Source: Angiostrongylus vasorum
Taxonomy: Eukaryota; Nematoda; Chromadorea; Rhabditida; Metastrongylidae
Reading direction: 5' to 3'
DNA length: 64,000 nucleotides
NCBI GenBank assembly: GCA_018806985.1
Contig: JADANN010000422.1
Coordinates: forward strand, 1,262,001-1,326,000
The position numbers and the translations under genes were made by a program. Under the pieces are notes generated by a model. The model was not told the DNA's origin and did no database searches. It saw only the letters and a list, made by a program, of their open reading frames with translations. Positions 10,909-23,099 of the stretch are shown here, in pieces; the stretch's first letter is position 1; each line of letters begins with the position of its first letter.

Positions 10909-13900
10909 ATGCGTTGGTTGTCGCTACGAAAAGTCAAGCAAATTTTTATCTTAATACTGCATAAGAAGACATACAGGATTCGCGTATTGTCTATAGTTTC
11001 AGTGTTTTTCTGCATTTTTCTCTATGTGCTCGTGAGTCCTTCGATTTTCGCTTTCTAATTTATGAAAGCCTTTTAACGGTTTATGGCTTCATAGTGGGTG
11101 TTAGGTGTTCCTGGTTGCCGGGCTGCGATGTACAGCGGGCTATTCATCGCCCAGCAAGGTCTTCCAGGCTGAAAAGGAGTCCGGTGTTTCTATCAGGAAG
11201 CCTTGTTAGAAGTGAGCCAATACCAGGATCCACCACCATCCTGGTATAAAACTAGTCGCATGGTGGCAAATCTCCCTCTCATCGACAAGGGCAGCGACTG
11301 CCTGGGGTGGTGACGACCTGGGGCAGGTTTTCGCCTGGCCGAACTCGGGACTCCAAGGAACCACAGTGGCTAAACCAGCAAAACTCCGAAACTGTTGAAA
11401 TTTTGCTCGGCCCCTCACAGCGAATGAGGATGGGCTATCCAGGTCCAAGTAAGAGTTTTAGCTCAAGGTGGAGCATACGATGGTTATTTCCCTTGTCGAT
11501 TGCTCGGGTCAACTTGTATCATTTATACGGACGGCCTTGCTCCTTTGACAACTTCTCTCGGCTTCATCGTTGTCCTGGTTCCATTTGTGTATGACATGCG
11601 GAAAGTAATGAACTCTCTCTTTAAGACACCTCGTAGTGATTCCCGAGTTTGAGTTTTCTTCAAATGATTATATCTGTTTAAAGTGCACCTACAAAGATAT
11701 CATTTTCTCTTTTTCCTTAAACGGGCTGAGTTATGCTAAAAAATATGAAATGAGAAGGAAAGGAACTGGGATTTCACTATGATTAGGTGTATCCTTTTTC
11801 TTAGAAGTGGTCAGAAGAGTTTATTTTCCACTTTTATTCCAGTTCTACGCTCTGGCAGACAATTATGTTATTGATTCTCAATATTTGAGTGCTGTGGACC
11901 AGTCTGTTCTGGAAAACAGGTATGAAGTTTTACAAAGTTCTCCTCGTTAGAAGTAGGGTTGTCTGGCTCCTTCTGATTAGCTCTTTGTTCAATTTTTTGC
12001 TTGACAAAAGTCCATATCGGCTGTTTTTTAACTTTTTAAGTATTTTGTTCTTATATTATTCGGTTTAGGATAGACTTCCACGAAGTGACCATTGTAAAGA
12101 TCTGTTCTGACACAACATCAGTTTGCTATAGTGTCTGTGACAGGAAATTCACACAAGAGTGAGTTTTTTTTCTGCTTGAAACGGTGTTTTTTTGTTTAGT
12201 TTTGATGGTCCGTCGGCTCATCAGCTCTTAAGTACGAAGAAGTTACTTATCATCCACATAAAATCGGTTCTAGTCCCAGCGCTAGACTTCTGCGTTTTAA
12301 TTTGTCCCGTTCACTCCGTGGCCTTTTTAAATCCCTCTTTTCTAACGTGCCACTTTCTTAGATTTCGATGATTTGCTTCTCACTTCATACGTTTAATAGG
12401 GGAAGCTGATCGTTTCTGATTAATAGTTGAAACTAAAATGATGCTGAGATATTTGTAAAACTCCGGACGGCAGGTGTCGGCGGTGGGGAACGAACGCGCT
12501 GTCATCCTTTCCGTGGGCTAACGCATTCATCATCACACCGTGCACGACCTTCATTTCTTGTCTTTTAGCTAGTTTTCTATCCACCATTGTCAGCAATCAC
12601 CCGTCAGCGGGATTGATTTGGGACCTAAATCGGCATTGAATCCAGCTAAGCTGAGGCTCCGGTCGAAGTAAAGTTGGTACGAGATTTGTTTCGTCAAAAT
12701 TTTCGTATTAAATCATTTTTAAGGGCGGTTCCTTTCTAGACAGTCCTATCTTAAATCCTATGGACCGCTTAAAAAAACGGTGTTTTTGTTAGCTTATTCT
12801 TTAAGGTTGTATGAGGCCCTACTTGTCCTGCTTATCTGTGGCAGAGTGGTTCTTGTGGTTACTAGGTGGATATTTTCATTTGTTCTCCTTTCTCTTTCAG
12901 CGTTCAAAGCTTCTTTCGTTTCCGTATCCGGTACCATAACTGCGATTCTGTCTTCTTTTTGAAACCATATTGAAACTATATACCATATGAATTGAAAACT
13001 ACTTGAGAGAAAGGCGAAGCGAAGGCCACGTATGGTGTGGTGGTGAACGCGTTAGCACCCGATAAGGTAGTAACGCGTTCATTCTCCACCGCAGACACCT
13101 GCGGGACGGAGTTTTGCAGATAACTCAGTATCATTGTGTATCATACTAGTATTTTTGAAAAAGAAGTTGGTAAATACTATTTAAATACACTTTTTTGTTA
13201 CATTCTATCTTCTTACTTGCAGTGAACACAAGGAAGTCGTTGAACGACATCTGCTCATCGATGGCTTTTACGATGAAAGTGATACTGTAGTTCGCCTTAT
13301 CGCCCCTAAAGGTTTTCAAGTACTTTTTTTAAATGGCTTTTCTTAAACGTATTTCACGTAAGTGTTCAGTGATGTTTTGAATTCTTTTAATTTACCAGGC
13401 GAAAGTTTCGATTCTTCTGACACAAGGATTTGGGGAATTGACCATTCTGATGTTCGGTCGAGTTATGTAAGTGTTCTCTTTATTTTATAGGTTCTTTTGT
13501 TATTCCTTTCGCAGTGTTGGAATGAATCGTTCCATCCAATTTTCCAGTTCTAAGCTCATCCAGTTAAACATTGGTTTAGGTTGCTGGGATGCTAGTTGGA
13601 CCATTTTTATTATCATCACTATCACTGGATCAAAATGATGAGGGAAAAAACGTTCTGGAAATCGGCTTAGGAGGAGGAAGTTTTAGTATGGCATTGCACA
13701 GGTTGAAACACGATGTGAATATTTCCTAAATTAATCCTTTAATATCTCTTCGTATATTTATCCAAATTATTGTAGTAGCAACTCAATGCTGACATGTTTG
13801 CAAAACTGCGCACGGCAAGTGTCTGCGGCGGGGACCGAACCTCTCTATTACCCTTTCGGGGGGCTAACATGTTCGCCACCATACCATGCGTGTCCTTCAT

Positions 13901-16735
13901 TTCGCTGTTCTGTCAGCCATATTCTATAGGTGCTATCAGCAATTGCCCGTCAACAGGATTGATCTGGTCTGGAGTTTTGCAGATATCTCAGCATCACTAC
14001 AGTGACAGTGTAGTTCCATCACACACCATACTCCTTTATGAAAAAAGAATAGGCAGTAAATAAAAAGTGGCTAAATATTATAGTAGCATTAAGAATATTG
14101 GTGTGCGGTGATTGGGAAATATCACGTGACCGTACGCGTTCTACAAATGTTCATTGTTCCAGATTAAAATAGCTGTTGTGGAATTGGATCCGGTTGTTGT
14201 AAAAGTTGCTCACGAGTGGTTTGGCGTTAAAGATTCGACGAATCATCGTATAATTGTTGACGACGGATTGCATTTCCTAGAAAATGCGCTCTCCACTGGT
14301 AGGAGTTTGTGACCTTTCTATTTTAAGAGATTACTTGTATACTTGGATGGCCCATTTTCACTAGTTGTGTGCGGCCCCAGCACAATTTCTATTTTTTCTG
14401 AGTTTTTCTGGCTTATCCATCGTGGTTCCATGGAGTTGCGAAGTCACCACCACAGGCACTCGCAGGCCACTGTGGATCAGAGGGAGATTTGCCACCATGC
14501 GACTAGTTTGTTACCAAGACGGTGGTGGATCCTGGTATTGGTTTACTCTTAGCTGCGCTTTCTGATGGAAATGCCGGACTCCTCAGCTTGGAAGGCCCTG
14601 CCGGCGGTATAAATGTCCCCGCTGTACATCGCTGCCCGACACCCATGAACAGCCACACTGAGGCGGTAATCCGTTGGGATGATTTTAAGAGATTAGCAAT
14701 GACATATATCAATTTCGGTGTATGCCTGTCAAAAAATAATTATGGCCCTGTACTTTAAGCAGATATATCTGAGCTTCAAGGTGAAGTTAACTGGTTGGAA
14801 TAAGAACCAATGAATTCTATAGATTTTTTTTTCAAACCGACCATCATTTAACCTCGGTGTGTCATTTAACCTAGGTCCGCTACAGGTCTTTGCCCAAATG
14901 GTGGCAGATTTTTTTCTTTTACAGCAGTAAAATTCTTATATTTTTGTTACCACGAAATTTTTCTCACTTCTTTGCGTCACGGCTCATATTTCGAAGACCA
15001 GAACGGTTGAGTAATAAGTATTTGATAGAGCAGAATACGATGTTGCTCCTTAATGCACCATTGATGTTGCAGGCTTCTGAGCTTGCAATAAAAGTTTTTC
15101 TAATTCCTGAAGGTGTCAATTTCCCTTCCTTTATAACTTTGAATTCCAAAGAGTTTCAAAATCGCAAAGACTTTTTAGAATGTTCGTACCCCTAAATCGA
15201 TTGTTAAAGCCTCCTCTATAAGCCTGCATAGTTTCAAGGTCCTTAATTGCTCTACCTCTCAAAAATTTGCTGAGAAACCAACATCATCACACACTGTTTT
15301 GAAGAGTGAAATAGGTGTTTAACTAAAAACAATTCGAGGATATATGAGCAAGTGTTTAATATTTAATCAAATTTTTCGAGGTAACTTGTACTGTACATCA
15401 TTTCCCTTTACGTTTTACTTCAGGACCGTAATGAGGTATAATATACTTCAATTAGTTTCTTAGCGTAAGGCAGTTGACATGAAAAGAGGATAAAGCTTTT
15501 GGCGTTGATCAGTCCCTGAAGGATGAGCCATAAATTCGACTTCATTACGCATCGATGGAGATGATTGAACGCATATTTGACTGGCAGTGGCCTGTCGATG
15601 AATCGATCCACTGCTGCTATCCCCTCAGACAAGTCTGGCACCAATTTGCCTATCCTGGAGGGTTGGAAGGGTTGGTGGGCCTTGGGCGCGGGGGTCGATT
15701 CCATGTGTATTGCAGGGCTCCTCGGACCACCGCGCTACACGCGCAGTTGATATAAAGGGAAAGAATTAATTAGTTAAGCCAAATATTCGGTGCACGAAAG
15801 ATTTCTTTAACAAATTACCATAAAGTCACTCCAATTAGTTTTAATCAGTATTTTTTAGAGGTTTCCACTGTGCTCGACATTTTTCTTAAATTAAGCTTAT
15901 CTGTAGACGTTATTTCCGTATTATCTATGTTTCATTCTTTGTCTGTTGTTTAGTTGTACTTCACTGTAGGTCTTAAGTTCGATGTATTGGTGTTAGATGC
16001 TTGTGACGCAACTATGAGATCCGCTTGTCCTGCGAGGGCGTTTCGGAATGCCAGCGTTATATCACGTATGAAGGACATTTTGAAAAATACGGGTAATTTT
16101 AGTAAGATGGGACTTAGCTTTTAATATACGTTATGATTATATTATTTAAGGATCTTTAGTCGTTAATATTCTATCAAACGACCGAGAGGGAAGTGGCAGC
16201 AGTCCTCGAGAGGTACGCGAATCGCTTAGCTTTTAACCTTCCTCTTCGTATCATATTTGGTATTCCACACCAGATCTCCGTAATCTGGTAGAGGCGCGTG
16301 TAGCGCAGTGGTCGGAGGCACCGTGCAATACACATGGGATCGATCCCCGTGCCCGCGGCTCACCAAGTCTTCCATCCTTCCGGGGTCGGCAATTGGTACC
16401 AGACTTGTCTGGGAGAGAGCAGCACTGGCACGACACATGGGTAGGCCACCGCGAGTTATTGTAAAGGCCAGATATGCATCCATTCACCTCCAACGATGCT
16501 TAAGAAAGTCGAATGCATGGCGCATCCTTCAGGGATTAATCAACGCCGAAGGCTTTATCCATTATCTTTTTAACCTTGTTGCATTGCATGTTGATTGACC
16601 AAGTTTTAGATCATTGAGTTGTTCACTTCTGTATTCCCTGCGTGTATTCAGATGCGAATTTCTGAGGAGGCAAGTGAATTTCTGTCGAAATTTCTTATGG
16701 GCTGTTATCACCAGCTATTAAATAGAGTATATTGA
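10909..16735 (+). CDS. membrane-anchored spermidine-synthase/METTL13-like methyltransferase
   Basis: Predicted exons: 10909-11031, 11843-11919, 12069-12158, 13223-13311, 13399-13466, 13580-13714, 14163-14298, 15970-16092, 16151-16212, 16652-16735. All have GT/AG borders and matching phases, 987 nt in total, about 328 residues. Exon 1 encodes a basic start and a hydrophobic anchor (VLSIVSVFFCIFLYVL), suggesting a type II membrane protein. The Rossmann core shows motif I VLEIGLGGG (residues ~174-182), acidic ribose-binding VVELDP (~200), DDGLHFLENAL (~230) and FDVLVLDACDA (motif IV). This resembles the aminopropyltransferase-like fold of METTL13 and spermidine synthases; the substrate is unknown. 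The final exon and stop are the least certain: METTL13 relatives usually continue further. Introns hold RepA, SINE-1 and SINE-3 insertions. No upstream promoter element is obvious. Confidence 0.75.
11098..11448 (+). repeat. RepA copy 2, in intron 1 of the methyltransferase gene
   Basis: Begins GGTGTTAGGTGTTCCTGG and carries the AGGATCCACCACC and CGCATGGTGGCAAATCTCCC blocks. It ends CTATCCAGGTCCAAGTAAG, a mutated form of the AAGTATC tail. Confidence 0.65.
12435..12675 (-). mobile_element. SINE-3 copy in intron 3
   Basis: Contains GATGCTGAGATATTTGTAAA, the minus-strand B-box-like block at ~12490, and CACCCGTCAGCGGGATTGAT. Faces a partial plus-strand copy at 13020, giving an inverted pair within one intron. 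Confidence 0.65.
13020..13145 (+). mobile_element. SINE-3 partial copy in intron 3
   Basis: TATGGTGTGGTGGTGAACGC (A-box region), a B-box-like GCGTTCATTCTCCACCGC and TTTTGCAGATAACTCAGTATC are present. The 3' part is missing. Confidence 0.6.
13780..14010 (-). mobile_element. SINE-3 copy in intron 6
   Basis: Same blocks as at 12435 in the same order (CAATGCTGACATGTTTGCAA, GGGGACCGAACC, GCCCGTCAACAGGATTGAT), followed by a short partial repeat to ~14010. Confidence 0.6.
14335..14680 (-). repeat. RepA copy 3 in intron 7
   Basis: Minus-strand copy: tail ATACTTGGATGGCCC at 14337, then the GTTTACTCTTAGCTGCGCTT and GGAAATGCCGGACTCCTCAG blocks to ~14675. Confidence 0.7.
15480..15747 (-). mobile_element. 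SINE-1 copy in intron 7
   Basis: tRNA-like head on the minus strand ends at 15747 (GCGTGTAGCGCGGTGG; B box GGGGTCGATTCC area at ~15690). The body has the CAAGTCTGGCACCAATTTGC block and the tail is GGATAAAGC at ~15490. Confidence 0.7.
16290..16562 (+). mobile_element. SINE-1 copy in intron 9
   Basis: A box TGTAGCGCAGTGGTCGG, B box GGGATCGATCCCC, the GGTACCAGACTTGTCTGGG block, GTAAAGGCCAGATATGCAT, and the tail GGCTTTATCCATTATC. Lies between exon 9 and the predicted last exon. Confidence 0.75.
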
Positions 16736-17450
16736 AGGTTAACGTTGTACTTACGTGCGTTCCTTATTCAATATCGAATGTTCGGAAGCAGTTGAGCTTT
16801 TATAATACGCGGCTTGTTCGTATCGTATCGCAGTTGAAGCTGGACGATGTTTTGGGGCATGATGTCGTGCTTATATAGTCGGGTGTGTAAACGGTCATTA
16901 AGACTTCGTTTAACGAATGTCATTTTCCTTTTTATTCATTTCGTACGATCGACCAAAGTTTAGTACGGGTTGTTTAAATTGGAACTCATGTGCTTTTTTT
17001 TTAGTTTTCAGCTTTTTCAGCTTTGCTGTGATAAATTGAGCTCATTTCACTATAGTCTTTGCTCATGGTTGTTCTTAGATATGGATATTGAGTGAATTTC
17101 GGTCTAGATGCATTATTCTTTTAATATTTCTTTGCCTTGATATGTTTTTCCTCGATCGTCATTTCCATATTGTTTCCTTACACGATGAATTTCACCGTCA
17201 TTTGACCTCACAGTGATAAAAAGGTTTACTAGTGTTTCATAGTTTCGAATTGGATGAATGTGTGGATTGTCCTTACACCACTACATTTTCCGATCGTTTC
17301 GGAATTGTGATTCATCGGAAATACCGTGCTGTCTGTAAAAATTAGCTTGTTGCTGAACGAAAAACTGAACTATAACTTTGGAAAACTGTAACTCGCTTGA
17401 TTACATTTTGTTATTAATAATGAAGGAGACTTAGATGTGGTGCATCTTGT
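16736..17450. other. no gene recognised
   Basis: Downstream flank of the methyltransferase gene. T-rich, with several AATAAA-like words but no clear exon. Confidence 0.35.
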
Positions 17451-17452
17451 CT

Positions 17453-17800
17453 TCATTTCATATAACTGTTACACATATTCGTTGAAAGCTTTCGGTACAA
17501 ATAGATCTTGGCTTTTGTAATCAAAGAAGTGTTGATCTTAATTTTTCCCCATTGGTCATTGATTCCTTCCATCTGTTCATCACTCTTTCCATTTCCAAAG
17601 AGAGCGATGTTGTTGAGAAAATGAAGGCCTGGTATAGGTTTCCCAGTGATGCGTATTCTTTTCCATTTGAATCCAGTGACATTGATTGAAATGTAGCGCG
17701 CTTGACTGTTTTCCACTAACAGAGAGTGTTATTGTCTCTGTTGGATGAAATAGGTGTACTTGGTGAAAACTTTTTCGTAATAGCATGGAAGAATAAAGAT
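17453..17800 (-). pseudogene. old LINE reverse transcriptase fragment
   Basis: The minus strand reads IRITGKPIPGLHFLNNIALF, then FGNGKSDEQMEGINDQWGKI. This aligns by eye with the RT palm block of RTE/CR1 elements (IRIDGKPL..LRFADDIALF...). The FADD catalytic pair has become FLNN. The upstream part continues in another frame to ~17800. It differs from RTE-A and RTE-B here, so it marks a third, older LINE lineage. Confidence 0.5.
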
Positions 17801-17829
17801 ACGAGAGCGAAGACACAATACTTACATTT

Positions 17830-18630
17830 TCGAAGTATTTTCGTCTTTAATTTTATTTGTTCGAAATACAAGTGACGTCGAAAACATGTCCACCGTCATA
17901 GTTAAGGACGACATGCAATTTTTTTTGTTGGGATGTGAATTTCCTGTGGTAAAGGGGGATGTTGCGAGTCTAAAATGGTCGGAACGTTCGTGAGGTTCTT
18001 GCAGTCATCGAACTTCTTGTCGCGCAGGAGATACCTCTGCGTTTGTAGCAGTTATGGTTTGAAGCCGCAATCTTCGTGTTGTACGGCGAAGGAAATGCGG
18101 TAGGCCCAATTTCTAGGTCTGTGAGTCACTTTTTCAACATGGAGTCCAGTATTACCATACAATAACCCCCGGCCTTTGAGTGATTTAGTCGCTTTTTTCT
18201 TCTTGGAGGCGGCGAGTTTCCGGAGCTGTTGTGGTAGCGGTTGGCGTTGATCGCCAGTTTTGCCTTTATTAACTCCAGGGATCATGCTTGTGAGTCTCAG
18301 AAGACGGAAGACATAAGCTTGTGATGGCGTGTATTAGGTTTCGGCTAAATAGGCGAGCACTACCTGCTAAGGACCCAGAACGCATGGCTAGTGTTGTTCT
18401 CTCGTTTGATCCCCTTCTTATCTCTCTCTAGTTGGAATTTCCCTCAAAGAGGATGACAATGAAGAAGTACAGATCCACCACGGTCGATCACCTTGTGGGG
18501 GTGTCCAGCAGACCTTATGGTTTATGTTAAATGTTGGACAGACTTTGAATTTGAAGTAGTGATATCAGGACGTAGGACATCATTGAGTTTACAATGAATG
18601 CTCTCACAATGCTTTCTTTAACATGCATGT
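17830..18630. other. unassigned; short basic minus-strand frame
   Basis: The minus strand 18285-18052 is open for 77 codons with a Lys-rich centre (LAASKKKKATKSLKGRG). No family is recognised and no splice partner was found. The remainder shows no repeat match. Confidence 0.25.
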
Positions 18631-18639
18631 TACCTCTAC

Positions 18640-18945
18640 ACTTTTATGTGCAGATCCCAGCATTTCTTCCATTCGATTCGTTTCCTTGCGTCTAACATTC
18701 ATGAAGGTCGTCAGATATTCTTTTTTGCCTATGAATTCGGTTACTGCTTGAGAATTTTTCCATACTGGGCCCGTGTTGTTGAACGCTAGTCGTGTTGATC
18801 CCTCTATCGAATCCCGTTATAGCCGTGCTAAGGCGTTCCCACACCACTTGGAGGGAGTAGGCTGATGGCAGACTAGTCTCGTACCAATTTCCCCACACCT
18901 AATTTCTGGTAGGCTTTGTTGAGCCCGATACGGGACTTCAACCAG
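18640..18945 (-). mobile_element. SINE-2 copy
   Basis: Tail-side block TTTTATGTGCAGATCCCAGC at 18642, then the CTTGAGAATTTTTCCA and GACTAGTCTCGTACCAATTT blocks. A partial copy in the other orientation follows to ~19100 (GGATGAATGCGAGG-like and GGGGTCCGCGCAGTGGATG blocks). Confidence 0.55.
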
Positions 18946-19109
18946 TACCTTATACGAAATTCATTAAGAAAGCGAAATCCTCAAGCGTACCGCCGAAACG
19001 ACATGCGAAGTGTTTGAAGATCTTTGTGGACGATGAATGCGAGGAAAACGAATCGAGTGCAAAAAGTACTGGGGTCCGCGCAGTGGATGTAGTGACGGCT
19101 GCGATGGAT

Positions 19110-20225
19110 GCACCTGTGTTGTAGTGACCTTTGAGCCGTTCACTACTTTATAGTAATTCAGTGGTGAGAATACTAGGTTGTAGTGAATATTAGATAGTGT
19201 AGAGACTATCGACTAGTTGTTGTCTTTGCTTGACTCTCGAAAGCGGATCTGTTTCGTATCCTTATTACTTGATAGTTCTGTAATATAGGTATTTACCCTT
19301 TGTAGTTTGAAATGCTGTGGATTGAGAGTCAAGAAATAGGGAATTGTAGTTCTATGCTACTACAACTGGTCTGTAGGCTATGAATGCCAAAATGAACGCA
19401 CGACTTGGGTTCTACGTGAGGGTTTTGGAGGCTGACTTGCTCCTTTGAATATAGCGCCACACGGTGTTGAACTGTTAACTTGGACGAACTGTATCTGCTC
19501 GTTCTTCGCCATGCAGGGCTTGTGGTCGTTGTCTCCACAGCGTAAATCTCAAAATTGGGTAATTAAACCATTCATGCTAATATAATAATAAAGAAGAGAT
19601 ACCGAAGCAGTATAAGTGCGCGATGATAACAGGGTTACTAAATAAGCATAAGGTAATGAGTAAGAAGTCACCTTGAGGTGGAAGAGTAATTGTATTGGCT
19701 ATTGGGTTAATATGAGAAAGAGGTTTCATATAAAAGTACAATTTGACCTAGAAAGGTGAAGAGCATATGGTAGCGTGGACACCAATAGGGACTAGATGGT
19801 TGTTAGCGCTAATGGCATACTGTCATTAGCTAGCGTGCTACTGGTGAGGGGTGGTGTACAGTAGAATACAGCGATGACAGTACACTGAGATTAATGTGGT
19901 AGGAGATATATATAGGAATAAAATAGCTTTAATGCATGTGTTATTATTAGGATGGTAACAAGTGTAATGTGTAGCAGTGACTAGTACTTATATTTATGGA
20001 CAGCCTAACCAGTGAGATCTGCAATGTGTGTGGTGAGTGCGGGAATGTGAAGAACAAGACAGTGCTTTAGCCAATGAGGTGTTAACATACAACAAAACTA
20101 CAAAAATATTGCTCAACTCTTAGAGATACAATATCATGGCAAGTGTGTGTACCAGGGAGGGTGTCTAGGATTGTCTAAGAGGTTCCCTATAATGAACTGC
20201 GGTAGAGCAATTCTATAACAAGAGG
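19110..20225. other. no gene recognised; purine-rich stretch
   Basis: About 1.1 kb with an unusual A/G-rich plus strand between 19570 and 20160. No long frame, no match to the window's repeats, and no RNA gene that I can name. A repeat family not otherwise present here is possible. Confidence 0.3.
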
Positions 20226-21195
20226 TGAACGAAGATGGCATGTGGCAAGAACGCCGACGTATGGGCCTCATCAGCGAACCGCGGTCCTTTATACTGCCTC
20301 GGGGGTGGGCAGATGGGTACTGTTGTTGACCCTTGCGTCGTCCTCGTATATCACAGTTATGGTGGCAAATTCATAAACAATATTTTGTTCCATCTGGTAT
20401 TGAAAATATATGATATTGCTTATACCGACATATCCTTTATTCTTGACAGCATCAATTTGTGGGCAGATGCTGTTTATCGTTGATGACCCGCCTTTTGTTG
20501 TTCGATAGATGTTAATTATCGTTGGATGACCCACTATCGTTGTTGTTGTTGTTGCAGCTAATTCTTTGGGTCACATCTGGCTAGACATCAATCAGAAGAT
20601 AGAATAAAGTTACTGTAGAGAACATTATTTTCTAGTAGATAATATTTATTGGTCGACTTGTCGACAGTGGATCTGATGACGGTCATGTAGGTTAAAAAAA
20701 TAAAGCGAAATGGAATAAATAAAATATGCCAACTACGGTCGATTCCATTAGTTCATTTTACTGGAAAGCGCAAGAAATTGTATCGCTCATCGATGGTTGC
20801 TTAGCAAAAAATCAGCTACAACGATTTGAACAAGTACAAAAAAGAAAATACAGCAGAAACAATGTGACAAATTTCTATTTCATCACTAAGATTTTTTTAC
20901 ATCTATTGACATTATGATTCACCATGTTTTTTTCATCAACAACTCTGTTAACTAATTCCTTTTTTTCTTTGTTGTCTGGTTCCTAGTACCGCCGCCAAAC
21001 TGACGACGAGGGAAACTTCTGCGATATTCACTGAAAAAGACGGTCATTGCTGACTATCGGACAGATAGTCCATTAAACCCAGTGAGTTAAACCAGGAAGA
21101 GATTTACCAGCGAGTGCACAATGGACGTAAATATTGAAGTCGTCGAATTCAAGCTGTCCTGAAACATTGGGACGCTAACTTAGTGTACAAGAATA
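20226..21195. other. no gene recognised; includes a short GTT microsatellite
   Basis: Two overlapping short frames at 20235-20534 lack recognisable features. A TTG/GTT repeat lies at about 20537-20557. The rest is AT-rich. Confidence 0.35.
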
Positions 21196-21199
21196 AACA

Positions 21200-21488
21200 G
21201 TGAAGATAAAAGAATAAAGCTCCCGGCGTTCATCAATCCCTAAGGACGCGCCATTCATTCGACTTCATTAAGCATCGTTTGAAGATGCCTGTATGCATAT
21301 CTGGCCTTTAAAATGATTCGTGGTGGCCTACCGATGTATCGAGCCAGTGTTGCCATTCTCCTAGACAAGTCTTGTATCAATTTGCCGACCTCAGAGGGAC
21401 GGGAGGGCTTGCTGGGCCGGGGGGTGCGGGTGATCGATCCCATGTGTATTGCAGGGCGCCTCCGACCACTGCGCTGTACGCGTCCTGC
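21200..21488 (-). mobile_element. SINE-1 copy
   Basis: Minus-strand head near 21488, B box at ~21435 (GATCGATCCC), CAAGTCTTGTATCAATTTGC block and tail AGAATAAAGC at ~21212. Confidence 0.7.
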
Positions 21489-21504
21489 TAATGCACTTAT
21501 GATG

Positions 21505-22060
21505 GGGAATTGGTGTAGTTTAATGGTTAAGGCAGCCTTGCAATATCCACTGGATCGATCGCTGATTCGGTCTCGTAGTTTGAGCTCTTCAAGCCTTCCA
21601 TCCTTCCGGTTCGGAAATTAGCACCAGAAGATAGAAACACTGAATTGGTACCTCGGTAGAGGATCGCTAGCCTTTATACGGACCAGAATACATTTATTCA
21701 CCTCTAACGATGTTTGGTAAGCATGTAGCGTAACTGTTGAAGGCGCCCTGCATTGCACAGGGGATCGATGCCTTGCCCCAGGCCCACCAACTCTTCCGTC
21801 TCTCCGGGGTCGGTAAATTGAAACCGTACTTGTCTGGGAGGATGGCAATGCTGGCTCAATACATCGGTAGGGCACCGCCAGTCATTGTGAAGGACAGATA
21901 TGCATCCAATCACCTACAACGGTACTTAGTGAAGTCGAATGCATGCGAATCCTTCAGGAATTAGTCAACGCCGGAGCTTTATACTTTATCCTTTTAACGA
22001 TGTTTGGTGAAGTCGAATGCATGCTGCATCTCTATCGAATTGATGAATGCCAAACGTTTT
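21505..22060 (+). mobile_element. two tandem SINE-1-type copies
   Basis: First unit (21505-21720) has a different head, GGGAATTGGTGTAGTTTAAT, with B box TGGATCGATCGC. A second unit (21724-22060) has GGGGATCGATGCC, GAAACCGTACTTGTCTGGG and repeated GAAGTCGAATGCATG words. Both are plus strand and adjacent to the minus-strand copy at 21200. Confidence 0.6.
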
Positions 22061-22800
22061 GTCATTTTGTCCTCTATAATGACACTCGCTTCTAAAGGTT
22101 AGAGTTTGCGTAAATATGAAAGTTATATTATTTCCTTGAGCTTAGATTCTTTTTAACTATCGCTTCTATTCAGGAGTAAAATATGTTAAAAAATTTGTTT
22201 GTTACCACATGGTCCAGTCCAACAAAGATTTACCAAGTATGCCATTCCACCGATGTTAAACAACTGAAATAATCATTAGTCATATCACAGAAGAGTCTAT
22301 TTTTGCCTCAGTTACATAACTAGTTGAGAATGGATTTTACCAAGATGGCTGAAATCCATATTCTTGCTTGCTTGCATATTCTTACTCTTTATCACTGAAT
22401 AAATATGGGAACCTCTAACCAGAAGATGCACAATGGTCATAATTAGCCGAAATTTCTATTCGTTTAGAACGAAACCTTAACTCCTTTCATGTTTCTTGGT
22501 CTCTGGGAGCAATTAGAGAGGTCTTTTGGGTTGGGCACCGATTAGTCTGACAACGATTGTTCAGTTTCACTTAGTGCTATGTAAATTCATAGAGGGTTAG
22601 AAATTTTATGAGGTTCTAATAATCTGAGGAAGATATCTATGAGCAGGTTTTGGGAAAATAATTTGGATCACTCACATTTATAGCGAATAGTACAACGAAA
22701 ATGAATAAGCTGTCGAAATAAAAAACGCTGAGCAAAGCAAACAAGGCCCAACAACACTGAAACATCTAGAGTTCATATCTACATTTATATATACATATAT
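22061..22800. other. no gene recognised
   Basis: AT-rich sequence. A short TATATACATATATATTTGTATAT low-complexity run is near 22785-22812. No exon supported. Confidence 0.35.
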
Positions 22801-22804
22801 ATTT

Positions 22805-23088
22805 GTATATAGATAAAGCTGTAAAAGCTCCTGGCGTTGACCTGAGAGATGCGACATGCATTCGACTTCATTGAGTATCGTTGGAGGTGATTAAATGCAT
22901 ATCTGGCCTTTACAGTGACTCGCAGTGGCCTACCGATGTATCGAGCCAGTGATGCTATCCTCCCAGACAACACTGGTACCAATTTGCCGATCCCGGATGG
23001 ATGGAAGGCTTGGTGGTCCATGAGCGCCTGGATCGATTCCAAATGTGTCGCAGTGGCGCCTCCAACCACAGCGCCACATATACATAAA
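22805..23088 (-). mobile_element. SINE-1 copy
   Basis: Minus-strand copy with GTGGCGCTGTGGTTGG head, B-box-like GGAATCGATCC, CAACACTGGTACCAATTTGC block, and tail AGCTTTTACAGC near 22815. Confidence 0.7.
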
Positions 23089-23099
23089 TATGGATTAAT

